From Aliidiomarina quisquiliarum (GTDB lineage: Bacteria > Pseudomonadota > Gammaproteobacteria > Enterobacterales > Alteromonadaceae): a stretch of 64,000 nucleotides of DNA. The position numbers were made by a program, and so were the translations under genes. The notes under the pieces are model-generated. The model did not search any database and was not told where the DNA came from. It worked only from the letters and a program-made list of their open reading frames with translations. Shown one piece after another: positions 24,800 to 34,349 of the stretch. Location: assembly GCF_023922585.1 (NCBI RefSeq), contig NZ_JAMFTN010000023.1, positions 1-64,000 of the forward strand. Reading direction: 5' to 3'. Every line of letters starts with the position of its first letter. Positions within the stretch are counted from its first letter, which is position 1.

Positions 24800-25876
24800 A
24801 TGATAAATTCATCAAAACACAGTAAAAAAACTAGTAAACAACCGTCTGATTTGGCAGAGCTGTCACCCGCCTATTTTGGTATGGTGATGGCCACAGGTAT
24901 TGTGTCGCTTGCGGCCCATTTACTTCAACACACACTTATTGCCAAAGCCTTATTCCTGCTTAATATTGTGGTGTACATTAGCCTCTGGATATTAATGCTA
25001 ATTCGCTCTATTCGATACCCGAAACACTTTTTCGGCGACATGATTGATCACTTGCGCGGGCCTGGATTTTTCACGGTTGTGGCCGCAACCGGTATTTTAG
25101 GCTCGCAGTTTGTTTTACTAACCGCCAATTATGGCATTGCCACCGTACTTTGGGCGGTTGCCCTGCTGCTTTGGTTTGGCCTTACTTATACAATATTTAC
25201 TGGTTTAACCGTAAAGGAACGCAAACCTACTCTCGACAAAGGCATTAGTGGCGCTTGGTTGCTAGCCGTAGTTGCCACACAAGCGATTGCGGTGTTAAGT
25301 GTGTTATTGGCTGTGCACGTTACCCAGCCGGGTAAGTTAGAAATGAACTTTCTTGCTCTTTCTATGTGGCTTTGGGGTGGCATGCTTTATATTTGGATGA
25401 TGTCGCTGATTTTTTACCGCTATACATTTTTTTCATTAGCGCCTGGCGATCTGTCACCCCCCTATTGGATTAATATGGGTGCCATGGCTATTTCTACCTT
25501 GGCTGGCTCGTTACTTATAATTAATGTAGCCGACGCCCCTTACCTCACCTCTTTGTTACCCTTTATTAAAGGTTTCACTATTTTTTATTGGGCCACCGGC
25601 ACCTGGTGGATTCCCATGTTGGTAATTCTGGCTATTTGGCGCCATGTCTATAAACGTTTTCCCTTAAAGTACGATCCGCTGTATTGGGGGGCTGTGTTCC
25701 CCTTGGGCATGTATGCCGTAAGCACCGAGCGTATGAATGAAGCCATGGGGTTCCATTTTTTAAGCTTCTTACCCCCTACGTTCTTTTATATCGCCCTTAC
25801 CGCCTGGTTAATCGCTTTTATTGGGTTTTGCCACGATCTGCTACGGCGCATTATTTTCAAGAGGCTTCCTGCATAA
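24800..25876 (+). CDS. TDT-family transporter (TehA/SLAC1/malate-efflux type)
   Basis: 358 residues with about ten membrane segments. The family start is clear: LSPAYFGMVMATGIVSLAA. Later come RGPGFFTVVAATGILGSQF, NMGAMAISTLAGS and FWATGTWWIPM-like segments characteristic of C4-dicarboxylate/tellurite-resistance transporters. Members move anions such as malate or sulfite, or confer tellurite resistance. The substrate here is undetermined. It is not linked to tehB at 13585, so a joint tehAB function should not be assumed. It is transcribed alone, between the receptor and the convergent thiolase. Confidence 0.85.
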   Translation: MINSSKHSKKTSKQPSDLAELSPAYFGMVMATGIVSLAAHLLQHTLIAKALFLLNIVVYISLWILMLIRSIRYPKHFFGDMIDHLRGPGFFTVVAATGILGSQFVLLTANYGIATVLWAVALLLWFGLTYTIFTGLTVKERKPTLDKGISGAWLLAVVATQAIAVLSVLLAVHVTQPGKLEMNFLALSMWLWGGMLYIWMMSLIFYRYTFFSLAPGDLSPPYWINMGAMAISTLAGSLLIINVADAPYLTSLLPFIKGFTIFYWATGTWWIPMLVILAIWRHVYKRFPLKYDPLYWGAVFPLGMYAVSTERMNEAMGFHFLSFLPPTFFYIALTAWLIAFIGFCHDLLRRIIFKRLPA

Positions 25877-25895
25877 TTTCAACCTATACCGCATA

Positions 25896-25929
25896 TAAAA
25901 AAACCCGCAGCTTATTGCTAAGCAGCGGG
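25896..25929 (-). terminator. Intrinsic terminator of the thiolase gene
   Basis: On the minus strand CCCGCTGCTTAG pairs with the TAAGCTGCGGG segment, with one mismatch, and is followed by seven T residues. It lies 27 bases past the thiolase stop. Confidence 0.85.
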
Positions 25930-25955
25930 CTATACGATTGTTACGAAGCACTCGT

Positions 25956-27140
25956 TTATAGGGAAACTTCCACCGCTAAGGCAACGGCTTCACCGCCACC
26001 AATACAGAGCGAGGTAACACCTTTTTGCTTGCCACGCGCTTTCAGCGCATGAATTAATGTAACTAATAAACGCGCACCAGAAGCACCAATAGGATGGCCT
26101 AAAGCACAGGCTCCGCCGTTCACGTTTACTTTTTCAGCATCAAGCGCCATGTCTTTTATTGCTACCATGGTGACCATGGCAAAGGCTTCGTTAATTTCCC
26201 ACAAATCCACATCGTCTTTAGTCCAACCGGCTGAAGTTAACACCTTATTCATGGCGCCAACCGGGGCGAGGGTAAACTCGTCTGGTTTTTGTGAATGCGT
26301 AGCATGCGCCACAATGCGAGCAAGTGGTGTTAAACCGCGGGCTTTGGCTTCCGCTTCGCTCATAACCACCAGCGCGGCTGCACCGTCGGAAATTGAGCTA
26401 GAATTGGCCGCTGTAACCGTGCCGTCTTTGGTAAAGGCTGGGCGTAACGTAGGAATTTTTTCTACCTGCGCTTTACCAGGCTGCTCGTCGAAGGTAACGC
26501 TTACGTCGCCTTTACGGGTGCTATAAGTAACAGGAGTAATTTCATCCACAAAACTGCCGATTTTAATTGCATCTTGAGCACGAGTTAGCGAACGAATAGC
26601 AAAGTTGTCCATGTCTTCACGGCTAAAGCCATATTCGTCGGCGGTTGCTTGGGCATAGTTTCCCATGGGTAAACCTTCGTAGGCGTCTTGCAAGCCGTCC
26701 CACATCATGTGGTCGAGTACTTGGCCATGACCCATGCGGTAACCGCTACGAGCTTTGTCGAGTAAGTACGGTGCATTCGACATGCTTTCCATGCCCCCTG
26801 CCACCACAATTTTCGCACTGCCTGCAGCCACTAAGTCATGGGCTAGCATGACGGCTTTTAAGCCTGAGCCACACACTTTATTCAAGGTCGTGGCGCCAGC
26901 GCTATAAGGTAAGCCAGCTCCAAGGCTTGCTTGACGAGCTGGTGCTTGTTTTAAACCAGCAGGTAATACACAACCCATTAATACTTCGCTGACATCGTCG
27001 CCGCTTATGCTTGCACGCTCAAGTGCCGCTTTAATGGCGGTGGCTCCTAATTCAGTTGCGCTTACTGCACTTAACTCGCCTTGGAAGCCACCCATTGGGG
27101 TACGAGCGGCAGCAACTATTACTATGGCGTTAGAACTCAT
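25956..27140 (-). CDS. Acetyl-CoA C-acetyltransferase (thiolase)
   Basis: 394 residues, the standard length for biosynthetic or degradative thiolase II. The nucleophile Cys is in TLNKVCGSGLKAVM (about residue 90). The other catalytic elements are WEINEAFA, NGGACALGHPIGASGAR (His) and SLCIGGGEA (Cys). It condenses or cleaves acetoacetyl-CoA. Its divergent position next to liuR suggests it completes leucine breakdown by splitting the acetoacetyl-CoA made by the ligase at 34350. The shared intergenic region contains the LiuR-type palindrome, so control by LiuR is plausible. The stop is followed by a strong terminator. Confidence 0.92.
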   Translation of the reverse strand: MSSNAIVIVAAARTPMGGFQGELSAVSATELGATAIKAALERASISGDDVSEVLMGCVLPAGLKQAPARQASLGAGLPYSAGATTLNKVCGSGLKAVMLAHDLVAAGSAKIVVAGGMESMSNAPYLLDKARSGYRMGHGQVLDHMMWDGLQDAYEGLPMGNYAQATADEYGFSREDMDNFAIRSLTRAQDAIKIGSFVDEITPVTYSTRKGDVSVTFDEQPGKAQVEKIPTLRPAFTKDGTVTAANSSSISDGAAALVVMSEAEAKARGLTPLARIVAHATHSQKPDEFTLAPVGAMNKVLTSAGWTKDDVDLWEINEAFAMVTMVAIKDMALDAEKVNVNGGACALGHPIGASGARLLVTLIHALKARGKQKGVTSLCIGGGEAVALAVEVSL

Positions 27141-27299
27141 GGTCTATTCCTTTTTGATGGCTTTTTATATTTTATGCGCGCATTTTGGCACACCTGAGCC
27201 GTAAAACAAATGAAACGGCCTTATACTTAAGTTAGTGGCTGCTGCATTTGGCGTTAAAATATCGATACAACCTTAGCAAAAGCGAACTCAAAGCCAACC

Positions 27300-27315
27300 T
27301 TTACGTTAACGTAAA
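27300..27315. promoter_or_regulatory. LiuR-type operator palindrome
   Basis: TTTACGTTAACGTAAA is a perfect 16-bp palindrome 57 bases upstream of liuR. It agrees with the LiuR recognition pattern described for gammaproteobacteria (from memory), and MerR-family regulators bind such dyads within the promoter spacer. The first half can double as a weak -35 box. It probably controls the liu operon and possibly the divergent thiolase. Confidence 0.8.
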
Positions 27316-27371
27316 CTTCATCTAAGCTAGCGTCGAATATAAGTACACGCTTGTGGTAACGAGGACCAACC

Positions 27372-27794
27372 ATGGTAGACAATATTGCGACCAACCCAGA
27401 ACGGGTTCGGCGTACTCAAGATGACTTCAGCATTAGTGATTTAGCTCGCGAGTTTGATGTAACCACGCGCAGCATCCGCTTTTATGAAGACCGTGGTTTG
27501 CTGGCCCCCGAACGCCGCGGACAAACACGTATTTACCATCAAAAAGATCGGGTGCGGTTAAAGCTTATTTTACGCGGCAAACGCTTAGGCTTTACCTTAG
27601 CCGAAACCAAAACCTTGTTCGACATGTACGACCGTGACGGCAGCAGCGTGAATCAGCTGCAAATAATGCTTAAGCTTATTGAAGACAAGAAAGCTGCCCT
27701 ACGCCAACAACTCGACGACATTAAAGTGGTACTTCACGAGCTCAACGCTGTTGAAGCCGGGTGCCGCACAGAGCTCGAAGCCAAATTAACTTAG
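27372..27794 (+). CDS. liuR: MerR-family regulator LiuR
   Basis: 140 residues. The N-terminal winged helix of the MerR family is visible: ISDLAREFDVTTRSIRFYEDRGLLAPERRGQTRIY, then DRVRLKLILRGKRLGFTL. A coiled-coil dimerisation helix follows (KLIEDKKAALRQQLDDIKV). LiuR controls branched-chain amino-acid catabolism in response to pathway acyl-CoA compounds. It is the first gene of the operon, with liuA 9 bases downstream and the palindromic operator upstream. A GAGGACCAACC stretch provides the ribosome binding site. Confidence 0.92.
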   Translation: MVDNIATNPERVRRTQDDFSISDLAREFDVTTRSIRFYEDRGLLAPERRGQTRIYHQKDRVRLKLILRGKRLGFTLAETKTLFDMYDRDGSSVNQLQIMLKLIEDKKAALRQQLDDIKVVLHELNAVEAGCRTELEAKLT

Positions 27795-27803
27795 GAATAC
27801 CTT

Positions 27804-28976
27804 ATGATCAGTCAATTTAAATCACTGAATTTCGACCTTGGTGAAACTGCCGACATGCTGCGTGAAGCAGTGAATGCTTTCGCCCGTGAAGAAATAGCCC
27901 CTCGTGCGGCGGCTATCGACGAAGCCAATGAATTTCCTGCCGACTTATGGGCTAAGTTTGGTGACATGGGCTTATTAGGCATTACTGTACCGGAAGAATT
28001 TGGCGGCGCAGGTATGGGTTACCTTGAACATGTTATTGCCATGGAAGAAATTAGCCGTGCTTCTGCCTCTGTAGGCTTGAGCTATGGCGCTCATTCCAAC
28101 TTATGTGTGAACCAAATCAACATTAATGGCAGCCAAGCACAAAAAGAAAAGTACTTGCCTAAGTTACTTACTGGCGAGCATGTGGGAGCCTTAGCCATGA
28201 GTGAACCGAATGCGGGCTCCGACGTGGTGAGCATGAAGCTGCATGCCAAAAAAGACGGCGATGACTACATTCTTAACGGTAACAAAATGTGGATCACCAA
28301 TGGCCCAGATGCCGATACCTTAGTGGTATACGCAAAAACCGAACCTGCAGCAGGCGCCAAAGGCATTACTGCATTTATTGTAGAGCGCGACCAAACCCCA
28401 GGCTTTAGCACGGCGCAAAAACTCGACAAACTCGGCATGCGTGGCTCGAACACCTGTGAATTAGTGTTTGTTGACGCACGGGTACCGGCGGAAAACATTC
28501 TTGGCGGCCTCAACGAAGGTGTAAAAGTATTAATGAGCGGCCTTGATTACGAACGCGCAGTATTAGCCGCTGGCCCTCTAGGCATTATGCAAGCCTGTAT
28601 GGACATTGTAATTCCATATATTCATGAGCGTTCTCAGTTCGGTAAAGAAATTGGCCAATTTCAATTAGTGCAAGGCAAAATTGCCGACATGTACACTCAA
28701 ATGAATGCTGCTCGGGCTTATGTATACGCTGTTGCTAAATCGTGCGACCGCGGTGAAACCACTCGTAAAGACGCCGCAGGTGCTATTCTTTATGCAGCGG
28801 AACTTGCTACTAAAATGGCTCTCGATGCTATTCAATTACTTGGTGGTAATGGTTACATCAATGAATATGCTACTGGCCGTTTATTGCGCGATGCCAAGCT
28901 ATATGAAATTGGTGCGGGCACCTCAGAAATTCGCCGTATGCTCATTGGCCGCGAATTGTTTAACGAATCGAAGTAA
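27804..28976 (+). CDS. liuA: Isovaleryl-CoA dehydrogenase
   Basis: 390 residues with the acyl-CoA dehydrogenase layout. The FAD/substrate signature is [19 protein letters not shown] beta domain ([17 protein letters not shown]) and the C-terminal helical domain with [21 protein letters not shown] follow. The position of the catalytic Glu in [15 protein letters not shown] (about residue 250) is that of isovaleryl-CoA dehydrogenases. It converts isovaleryl-CoA to 3-methylcrotonyl-CoA and passes electrons to ETF. The context (liuR before, carboxylase genes after) makes the substrate assignment strong. Confidence 0.95.
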   Translation: MISQFKSLNFDLGETADMLREAVNAFAREEIAPRAAAIDEANEFPADLWAKFGDMGLLGITVPEEFGGAGMGYLEHVIAMEEISRASASVGLSYGAHSNLCVNQININGSQAQKEKYLPKLLTGEHVGALAMSEPNAGSDVVSMKLHAKKDGDDYILNGNKMWITNGPDADTLVVYAKTEPAAGAKGITAFIVERDQTPGFSTAQKLDKLGMRGSNTCELVFVDARVPAENILGGLNEGVKVLMSGLDYERAVLAAGPLGIMQACMDIVIPYIHERSQFGKEIGQFQLVQGKIADMYTQMNAARAYVYAVAKSCDRGETTRKDAAGAILYAAELATKMALDAIQLLGGNGYINEYATGRLLRDAKLYEIGAGTSEIRRMLIGRELFNESK

Positions 28977-29025
28977 AGGTTTTCATTAACCATTTAAGTA
29001 ACGTATTTAAATAAGGAGCTACATA

Positions 29026-30633
29026 GTGGCAATCCTGACCAGTAAAGTGAACACCCGCGACGAAGAGTTTATTGCTAATGATCAAGCCATGCGCACCTTG
29101 GTGGCTGATTTACAGGTTAAAGTAGGGCAAATAAAACAAGGCGGTGGTAAAAGCTACCAAGAGCGCCATGTGTCGCGCGGTAAATTATTGGTGCGCGACC
29201 GTATTCAACGTTTGTTAGATGCTGGCTCGCCATTTTTAGAAGTGGGCCAATTCGCCGGTTGGAACGTGTACGACGACTATGTGCCTGCCGCCGGCTTGGT
29301 GGCGGGCATTGGTCGTGTGAACGGCATTGAATGCATGATCGTGGCCAACGACGCCACCGTAAAAGGCGGCACTTACTACCCGCTAACGGTGAAAAAGCAC
29401 TTGCGCGCGCAAGAAATTGCCGAACGCTGCAACCTGCCTTGTATTTACCTAGTGGATTCTGGTGGTGCTAACTTACCGCGCCAAGAAGACGTGTTTGCCG
29501 ATCGCGATCACTTCGGCCGTATTTTCTTTAACCAAGCCACCATGTCGGCCAAAGGTATTCCGCAAATAGCGGTAGTTATGGGCTTATGTACTGCCGGTGG
29601 CGCTTATGTTCCTGCTATGGCCGACGAGTCGATTATTGTGAAAGAGCAAGGCACTATTTTTCTTGCTGGCCCACCTTTAGTAAAAGCGGCCACCGGTGAA
29701 GAAGTGTCGGCTGAAGAGCTAGGTGGTGCCGATGTACACACCCGTATTTCTGGTGTAGCCGACCACTTTGCCATTAACGATGACCATGCCTTAGACATTG
29801 CTCGCAAAGCAGTTGCCCGGTTAAACCGTGGTGAAAAAACCAAGCTAGACGAAGCACCAGTGAAGCCACCCCGCTACGCTGCTGAAGAAATTTACGGCAT
29901 TGTTGGCACCGACTTACGCAAGCCTTACGACGCCCGTGAAGTGATAGCCCGTATTGTCGACGACTCCGACTTTGATGAGTTTAAACAGAACTATGGCAAT
30001 ACCTTAGTCACTGGCTTTGCTCGCATTCATGGCTACCCTGTGGGTATTGTGGCCAATAACGGCATTTTGTTTTCTGAGTCGGCTTTAAAAGGCACTCACT
30101 TTATTGAACTGTGCTCGCAACGTAAAATACCGCTAGTGTTCTTACAGAATATTACCGGCTTTATGGTGGGTAAAAAGTACGAAGCGGAAGGCATTGCTAA
30201 ACACGGTGCCAAAATGGTGATGGCGGTAAGCTGTGCCAAGGTACCAAAGTTTACTGTGTTAATTGGCGGTAGCTATGGCGCAGGTAACTACGGCATGTGT
30301 GGCCGTGCTTACGACCCAACCCTTATGTTTATGTGGCCCAACGCCCGCATTTCAGTAATGGGTGGCGAACAAGCGGCCGGCGTTATGGCACAAGTAACCC
30401 GCGACAACAAAGAGCGCAAAGGCGAAAGCTGGACCGCCGAAGAAGAAGCCGAGTTCAAACAGCCTATTATTGACACCTACGAGCGCCAAGGGCATCCGTA
30501 TTTTGCTTCGGCACGCTTATGGGACGACGGTATTATTGACCCGAAAGAAACGCGAAACGTTTTAGGCTTAAGTATTTCCGCCGCCTTAAATGCACCTATT
30601 GAAGAAACACGTTTTGGCGTGTTCCGCATGTAA
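29026..30633 (+). CDS. liuB: 3-Methylcrotonyl-CoA carboxylase, beta (carboxyltransferase) subunit
   Basis: 535 residues from GTG 29026, preceded by AAGGAG at 8 bases. The carboxyltransferase domains show [17 protein letters not shown] and [19 protein letters not shown] in the N half. The C half has [36 protein letters not shown] and [13 protein letters not shown]. The subunit moves CO2 from carboxybiotin to 3-methylcrotonyl-CoA. It acts with the biotin-carrying LiuD encoded two genes on. Length and motifs are as in known MccB proteins. Confidence 0.95.
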   Translation: MAILTSKVNTRDEEFIANDQAMRTLVADLQVKVGQIKQGGGKSYQERHVSRGKLLVRDRIQRLLDAGSPFLEVGQFAGWNVYDDYVPAAGLVAGIGRVNGIECMIVANDATVKGGTYYPLTVKKHLRAQEIAERCNLPCIYLVDSGGANLPRQEDVFADRDHFGRIFFNQATMSAKGIPQIAVVMGLCTAGGAYVPAMADESIIVKEQGTIFLAGPPLVKAATGEEVSAEELGGADVHTRISGVADHFAINDDHALDIARKAVARLNRGEKTKLDEAPVKPPRYAAEEIYGIVGTDLRKPYDAREVIARIVDDSDFDEFKQNYGNTLVTGFARIHGYPVGIVANNGILFSESALKGTHFIELCSQRKIPLVFLQNITGFMVGKKYEAEGIAKHGAKMVMAVSCAKVPKFTVLIGGSYGAGNYGMCGRAYDPTLMFMWPNARISVMGGEQAAGVMAQVTRDNKERKGESWTAEEEAEFKQPIIDTYERQGHPYFASARLWDDGIIDPKETRNVLGLSISAALNAPIEETRFGVFRM

Positions 30634-30642
30634 GGAGCTAGC

Positions 30643-31473
30643 ATGAATTATGTTTCTTTAACTATTGATGCCCGTAACGTTGCCACCTTAACCATGGCAC
30701 GGCCCGACGTGCACAACGCCTTCGACGACACCATGATTGCCGAGTTACGGGCTGCTTTAGCCCAGCTACGGGCACAAAACGAAGGCCAGGATAAAATTCG
30801 CGCGTTAGTGTTACGCGGTGAAGGCAAAAGCTTTTCTGCCGGTGCCGACTTAAATTGGATGCGCGGTATGGCGCAAAAGAACTACCAAGAAAACGTAGCC
30901 GACGCCGCCGAACTGGGTGCGTTAATGTGGGAACTTGATCAGTTACCTATTCCCACTATTGCTTTAGTGCAAGGTGCAGCTTTCGGTGGTGCCGTGGGTT
31001 TAGTGGCCTGTTGCGACATAGCCATTGCCACCGAACGCGCCAGCTTCTGTTTATCGGAAGTGCGAATTGGTTTAATACCAGCGGTAATAAGCCCTTACGT
31101 GGTGCGCGCCATGACCAATGCCGCGGCGCGGCGCTATATGCTTACGGCAGAGCGCTTTAGTGCCGCAACAGCGGCCGAATGCGGCTTAGTACACGAGGTG
31201 TTTGCCGAATTAGAGCAAGCCGAAGCCAAGGTGCAAGAGCTGGTGGATATTCTAGTAAACAACAGCCCTGCTGCCGTTACCGCCGCCAAAAAATTGGTGC
31301 AGCATGTTAGCAATGCACCGCTAAACGAAGAATTGGTTGCTGAAACTGCCCGCCGTATTGCCGAAATACGGGTGTCAAATGAAGGTCAAGAAGGGTTAAG
31401 TGCGTTTCTAGAAAAGCGTTCGCCAAACTGGACCCTAGCCGCTACAGCCATGAATAAAAGCGAGTCGAACTAA
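30643..31473 (+). CDS. liuC: Methylglutaconyl-CoA hydratase
   Basis: 276 residues of the crotonase fold. The oxyanion-hole segments are FSAGADLNWM and LVQGAAFGGAVGLVACCDI, and the catalytic Glu region is FCLSEVRIGLIPAVISPYV. It hydrates 3-methylglutaconyl-CoA to HMG-CoA. It sits between the two carboxylase subunits, which is the usual liu order. The stop overlaps the first base of the liuD start (31473), so translation is coupled. Confidence 0.93.
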   Translation: MNYVSLTIDARNVATLTMARPDVHNAFDDTMIAELRAALAQLRAQNEGQDKIRALVLRGEGKSFSAGADLNWMRGMAQKNYQENVADAAELGALMWELDQLPIPTIALVQGAAFGGAVGLVACCDIAIATERASFCLSEVRIGLIPAVISPYVVRAMTNAAARRYMLTAERFSAATAAECGLVHEVFAELEQAEAKVQELVDILVNNSPAAVTAAKKLVQHVSNAPLNEELVAETARRIAEIRVSNEGQEGLSAFLEKRSPNWTLAATAMNKSESN

Positions 31474-33431
31474 TGTTAAATAAAGTGCTAATTGCAAACC
31501 GCGGTGAAATTGCTTGTCGCATTATTCACACGGCGCGAGAAATGGGTATTCAAACGGTTGCGGTGTATTCCGACGCCGACCGTAACGCACAACATGTAAA
31601 GCTGGCCGATGAAGCCGTGCATATTGGTGCAGCGCCAAGTAATGAGTCATATTTGTGCATTGATAAAATTATTGCCGCAGCCAAACGTACTGGGGCTGAA
31701 GCGGTTCACCCGGGTTATGGGTTTTTAGCAGAAAATGAAACCTTTGCTGAAGCTTTAGAACAAGCGGGGTTAATTTTTGTCGGCCCGCCAGTAGCTGCTA
31801 TTCAGGCTATGGGCTCAAAAAGTGCGGCGAAAACCATTATGGCCGAAGCCGACGTGCCGTTAGTGCCGGGCTACCATGGCGACGACCAAGCCGACGATTT
31901 ATTACGCGCTGAAAGTGACAAAATGGGCTACCCAGTGCTGCTAAAAGCAGCTTATGGTGGTGGCGGTAAAGGTATGCGTATTGTGTCGCAGGCACGCGAG
32001 TTTGACGAAGCTTTAGCTTCGGCGCGCCGAGAAGCTAAAGCAGCTTTTAGCAACGACAAAATGCTAGTCGAAAAATACATTACCCAACCTCGCCACGTTG
32101 AAATTCAGGTGTTCTGCGACCAACATGGCAATGCAATTTATCTTGCTGAGCGCGACTGTTCAGTACAGCGCCGCCACCAAAAGGTAGTGGAAGAAGCCCC
32201 AGCGCCAGGTTTAACCGCTGAAACCCGCCAAGCCATGGGTGAAGCCGCTGTACGTGCAGCTAAAGCCATTAACTATGTGGGTGCGGGTACCGTAGAATTC
32301 CTACTCGACAGCAGCGGTAGCTTCTACTTTATGGAAATGAATACCCGCTTGCAGGTTGAGCACCCTATTACCGAAATGATTACTGGCGTCGACTTAGTCG
32401 ATTGGCAGCTACGTGTTGCTGCTGGCGAAACACTCCCTATGGAGCAAGCAGACGTTGAGTTCGGCGGTCATGCCTTTGAAGCCCGTATTTATGCCGAAAA
32501 CCCCGACGACAACTTTATGCCAAGCACAGGTATTCTTGAGCATTTACGCTTCCCGGTGGAGTCTACCTATGTGCGTATTGACTCGGGCGTAATTGAAGGC
32601 GACGAAGTGTCGACTTTCTATGACCCCATGATCGCAAAAGTAATAGTGTGGGATGAAGATCGAGCTTCGGCTTTACGTCGCTTACAACTGGCATTACGCG
32701 ACACCCATATTGTTGGCGTAACCACCAACACCGACTACATTCACCGCATTGCGACCCACCCTGAGTTTGTTAAAGGCAACGTAAGCACGCACTTTATTGA
32801 CGACTACGCCAAAGACCTAGTGGTTCACCATAGCGCCAACGATACCGCAGACGCCTTAGCTGTTATTGCCGTACATGCCGCGCTGCAACACCAAGCAACT
32901 GTTACTAGCGAAAACCCTTGGGACAGCCTAAGTGGTTGGCAAATGAATGCGCCAACGCACCACCCCGTGAACTTATTAGTAAGCGAAGAACTGCAAAATT
33001 TCAGTGTTACTCACACAGCCCAAGGCTACTTTGTTACAGAGCTAGACCGCACCGTGCAGCTAATGGACAACCATGATGTAAGTGTGAACGGTTTACGCTT
33101 TGCCGCCCGCTTTGTTGCTTGCTCGAAGGGCTACACCTTATTTACCGCCAAAGGCCGCTTCGACGCTGCGCCTTACGACGCTTTAGCTGAGTTAGCCCAT
33201 GAAGAAGAAGCTGGCACCATGACAGCGCCCATGAATGGTACTATTGTGGCGGTTAATGTTGCCGCTGGCGACAATGTGGAAGAAGGACAGGCACTGGTTA
33301 TTATGGAAGCCATGAAAATGGAATACACTATTCGTGCACCTTTTAATGGTGTGGTAGAGCAAGTGTTTTTCCATGCTGGCGAACTCGTTAGCGACGGCGC
33401 CGAGTTAGTAAGCCTTGCAGAAGCAGACTAG
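31473..33431 (+). CDS. liuD: 3-Methylcrotonyl-CoA carboxylase, alpha (biotin) subunit
   Basis: 652 residues. The biotin carboxylase domain runs from NRGEIACRII to about residue 450. It includes the ATP-binding glycine loop (KAAYGGGGKGMRIV), RDCSVQRRHQKVVEEAPAP and FMEMNTRLQVEHPITE. A middle BT-like domain follows, then a C-terminal biotinyl domain with EAMKMEYTIRAPF, biotin being attached to Lys at about residue 615. It carboxylates biotin with ATP and bicarbonate and supplies LiuB. A biotin ligase must be encoded elsewhere. Confidence 0.95.
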   Translation: MLNKVLIANRGEIACRIIHTAREMGIQTVAVYSDADRNAQHVKLADEAVHIGAAPSNESYLCIDKIIAAAKRTGAEAVHPGYGFLAENETFAEALEQAGLIFVGPPVAAIQAMGSKSAAKTIMAEADVPLVPGYHGDDQADDLLRAESDKMGYPVLLKAAYGGGGKGMRIVSQAREFDEALASARREAKAAFSNDKMLVEKYITQPRHVEIQVFCDQHGNAIYLAERDCSVQRRHQKVVEEAPAPGLTAETRQAMGEAAVRAAKAINYVGAGTVEFLLDSSGSFYFMEMNTRLQVEHPITEMITGVDLVDWQLRVAAGETLPMEQADVEFGGHAFEARIYAENPDDNFMPSTGILEHLRFPVESTYVRIDSGVIEGDEVSTFYDPMIAKVIVWDEDRASALRRLQLALRDTHIVGVTTNTDYIHRIATHPEFVKGNVSTHFIDDYAKDLVVHHSANDTADALAVIAVHAALQHQATVTSENPWDSLSGWQMNAPTHHPVNLLVSEELQNFSVTHTAQGYFVTELDRTVQLMDNHDVSVNGLRFAARFVACSKGYTLFTAKGRFDAAPYDALAELAHEEEAGTMTAPMNGTIVAVNVAAGDNVEEGQALVIMEAMKMEYTIRAPFNGVVEQVFFHAGELVSDGAELVSLAEAD

Positions 33432-33442
33432 GGGTTAATTGA

Positions 33443-34345
33443 ATGAGTATACCTACAGCAGTTCGTATTGTTGAAGTTGGCCCTCGCGACGGCTTACAGA
33501 ACGAGCAGACAGTAAGTACCGCAGCGAAAGTGGGGCTGATTAACGCCCTTTCGCAAACCGGCCTAGTGAACATTGAAGCGGGTAGTTTTGTGAGCCCTAA
33601 ATGGGTGCCACAAATGGCCGACAGTGCCGACGTAATGGCACAAATTAGCCGCCCAAAAGGTGTAACTTACTCGGTTCTGACCCCAAACTTAAAAGGCTTT
33701 GAATTAGCCTTAGCGGCCGGCGCCGACGAAGTAGCTATTTTTGGTGCCGCTTCAGAAGCTTTTAGCCAGAAGAACATTAACTGTTCTATTGCCGAGTCGC
33801 TCGAACGCTTTGCGCCAATTATGGAAGCCGCTCGCGCCGCTAACATTCCGGTACGTGGCTATGTGTCGTGCGTATTAGGCTGCCCTTACCAAGGTGATGT
33901 ACCTATTGCTGATGTAGTGCGAGTGGCCAAAGAGTTATACCGCATGGGTTGTTATGAAATTTCTCTTGGCGACACCATAGGTACAGGTACGCCCCTACAT
34001 GCCCAGCGCATGCTAGATGCGGTAGCCGAGCAAGTGCCAATGCAGCAACTAGCCTTGCATTTTCATAACACCTACGGCCAAGCATTAGCGAACATTAGTG
34101 CCTGTTTACCTTTAGGTGTGCAGGTGCTTGATAGTGCTGTAGCTGGTTTAGGTGGCTGCCCTTATGCCAAGGGTGCTAGCGGCAATGTGGCCACTGAAGA
34201 CGTACTCTATATGCTCCATGGCATGGGCATTACCACCGGCGTGAACCTCGAGCAGGTTATTCAAGCCGGTCACGATATTTGTTCCACTCTGCAGCTAAAA
34301 CCAAGATCTTTGGTGAGCCAAGCTGCACTAGCAAACAAAGAGTAA
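33443..34345 (+). CDS. liuE: Hydroxymethylglutaryl-CoA lyase
   Basis: 300 residues, a TIM-barrel HMG-CoA lyase. It starts [15 protein letters not shown], with the Arg-Asp of the active site. It contains [14 protein letters not shown] and the family signature [19 protein letters not shown], which holds the catalytic Cys. It splits HMG-CoA into acetoacetate and acetyl-CoA. The gene is 11 bases after liuD and 4 bases before the acetoacetate ligase. Confidence 0.94.
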   Translation: MSIPTAVRIVEVGPRDGLQNEQTVSTAAKVGLINALSQTGLVNIEAGSFVSPKWVPQMADSADVMAQISRPKGVTYSVLTPNLKGFELALAAGADEVAIFGAASEAFSQKNINCSIAESLERFAPIMEAARAANIPVRGYVSCVLGCPYQGDVPIADVVRVAKELYRMGCYEISLGDTIGTGTPLHAQRMLDAVAEQVPMQQLALHFHNTYGQALANISACLPLGVQVLDSAVAGLGGCPYAKGASGNVATEDVLYMLHGMGITTGVNLEQVIQAGHDICSTLQLKPRSLVSQAALANKE

Positions 34346-34349
34346 AAAT

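Noticed and set aside
13585-25876. tehB and the TDT-family transporter as a tehAB operon
   Set aside because: They are 10 kb apart, on opposite strands, and separated by many unrelated genes. The transporter's substrate is unknown.
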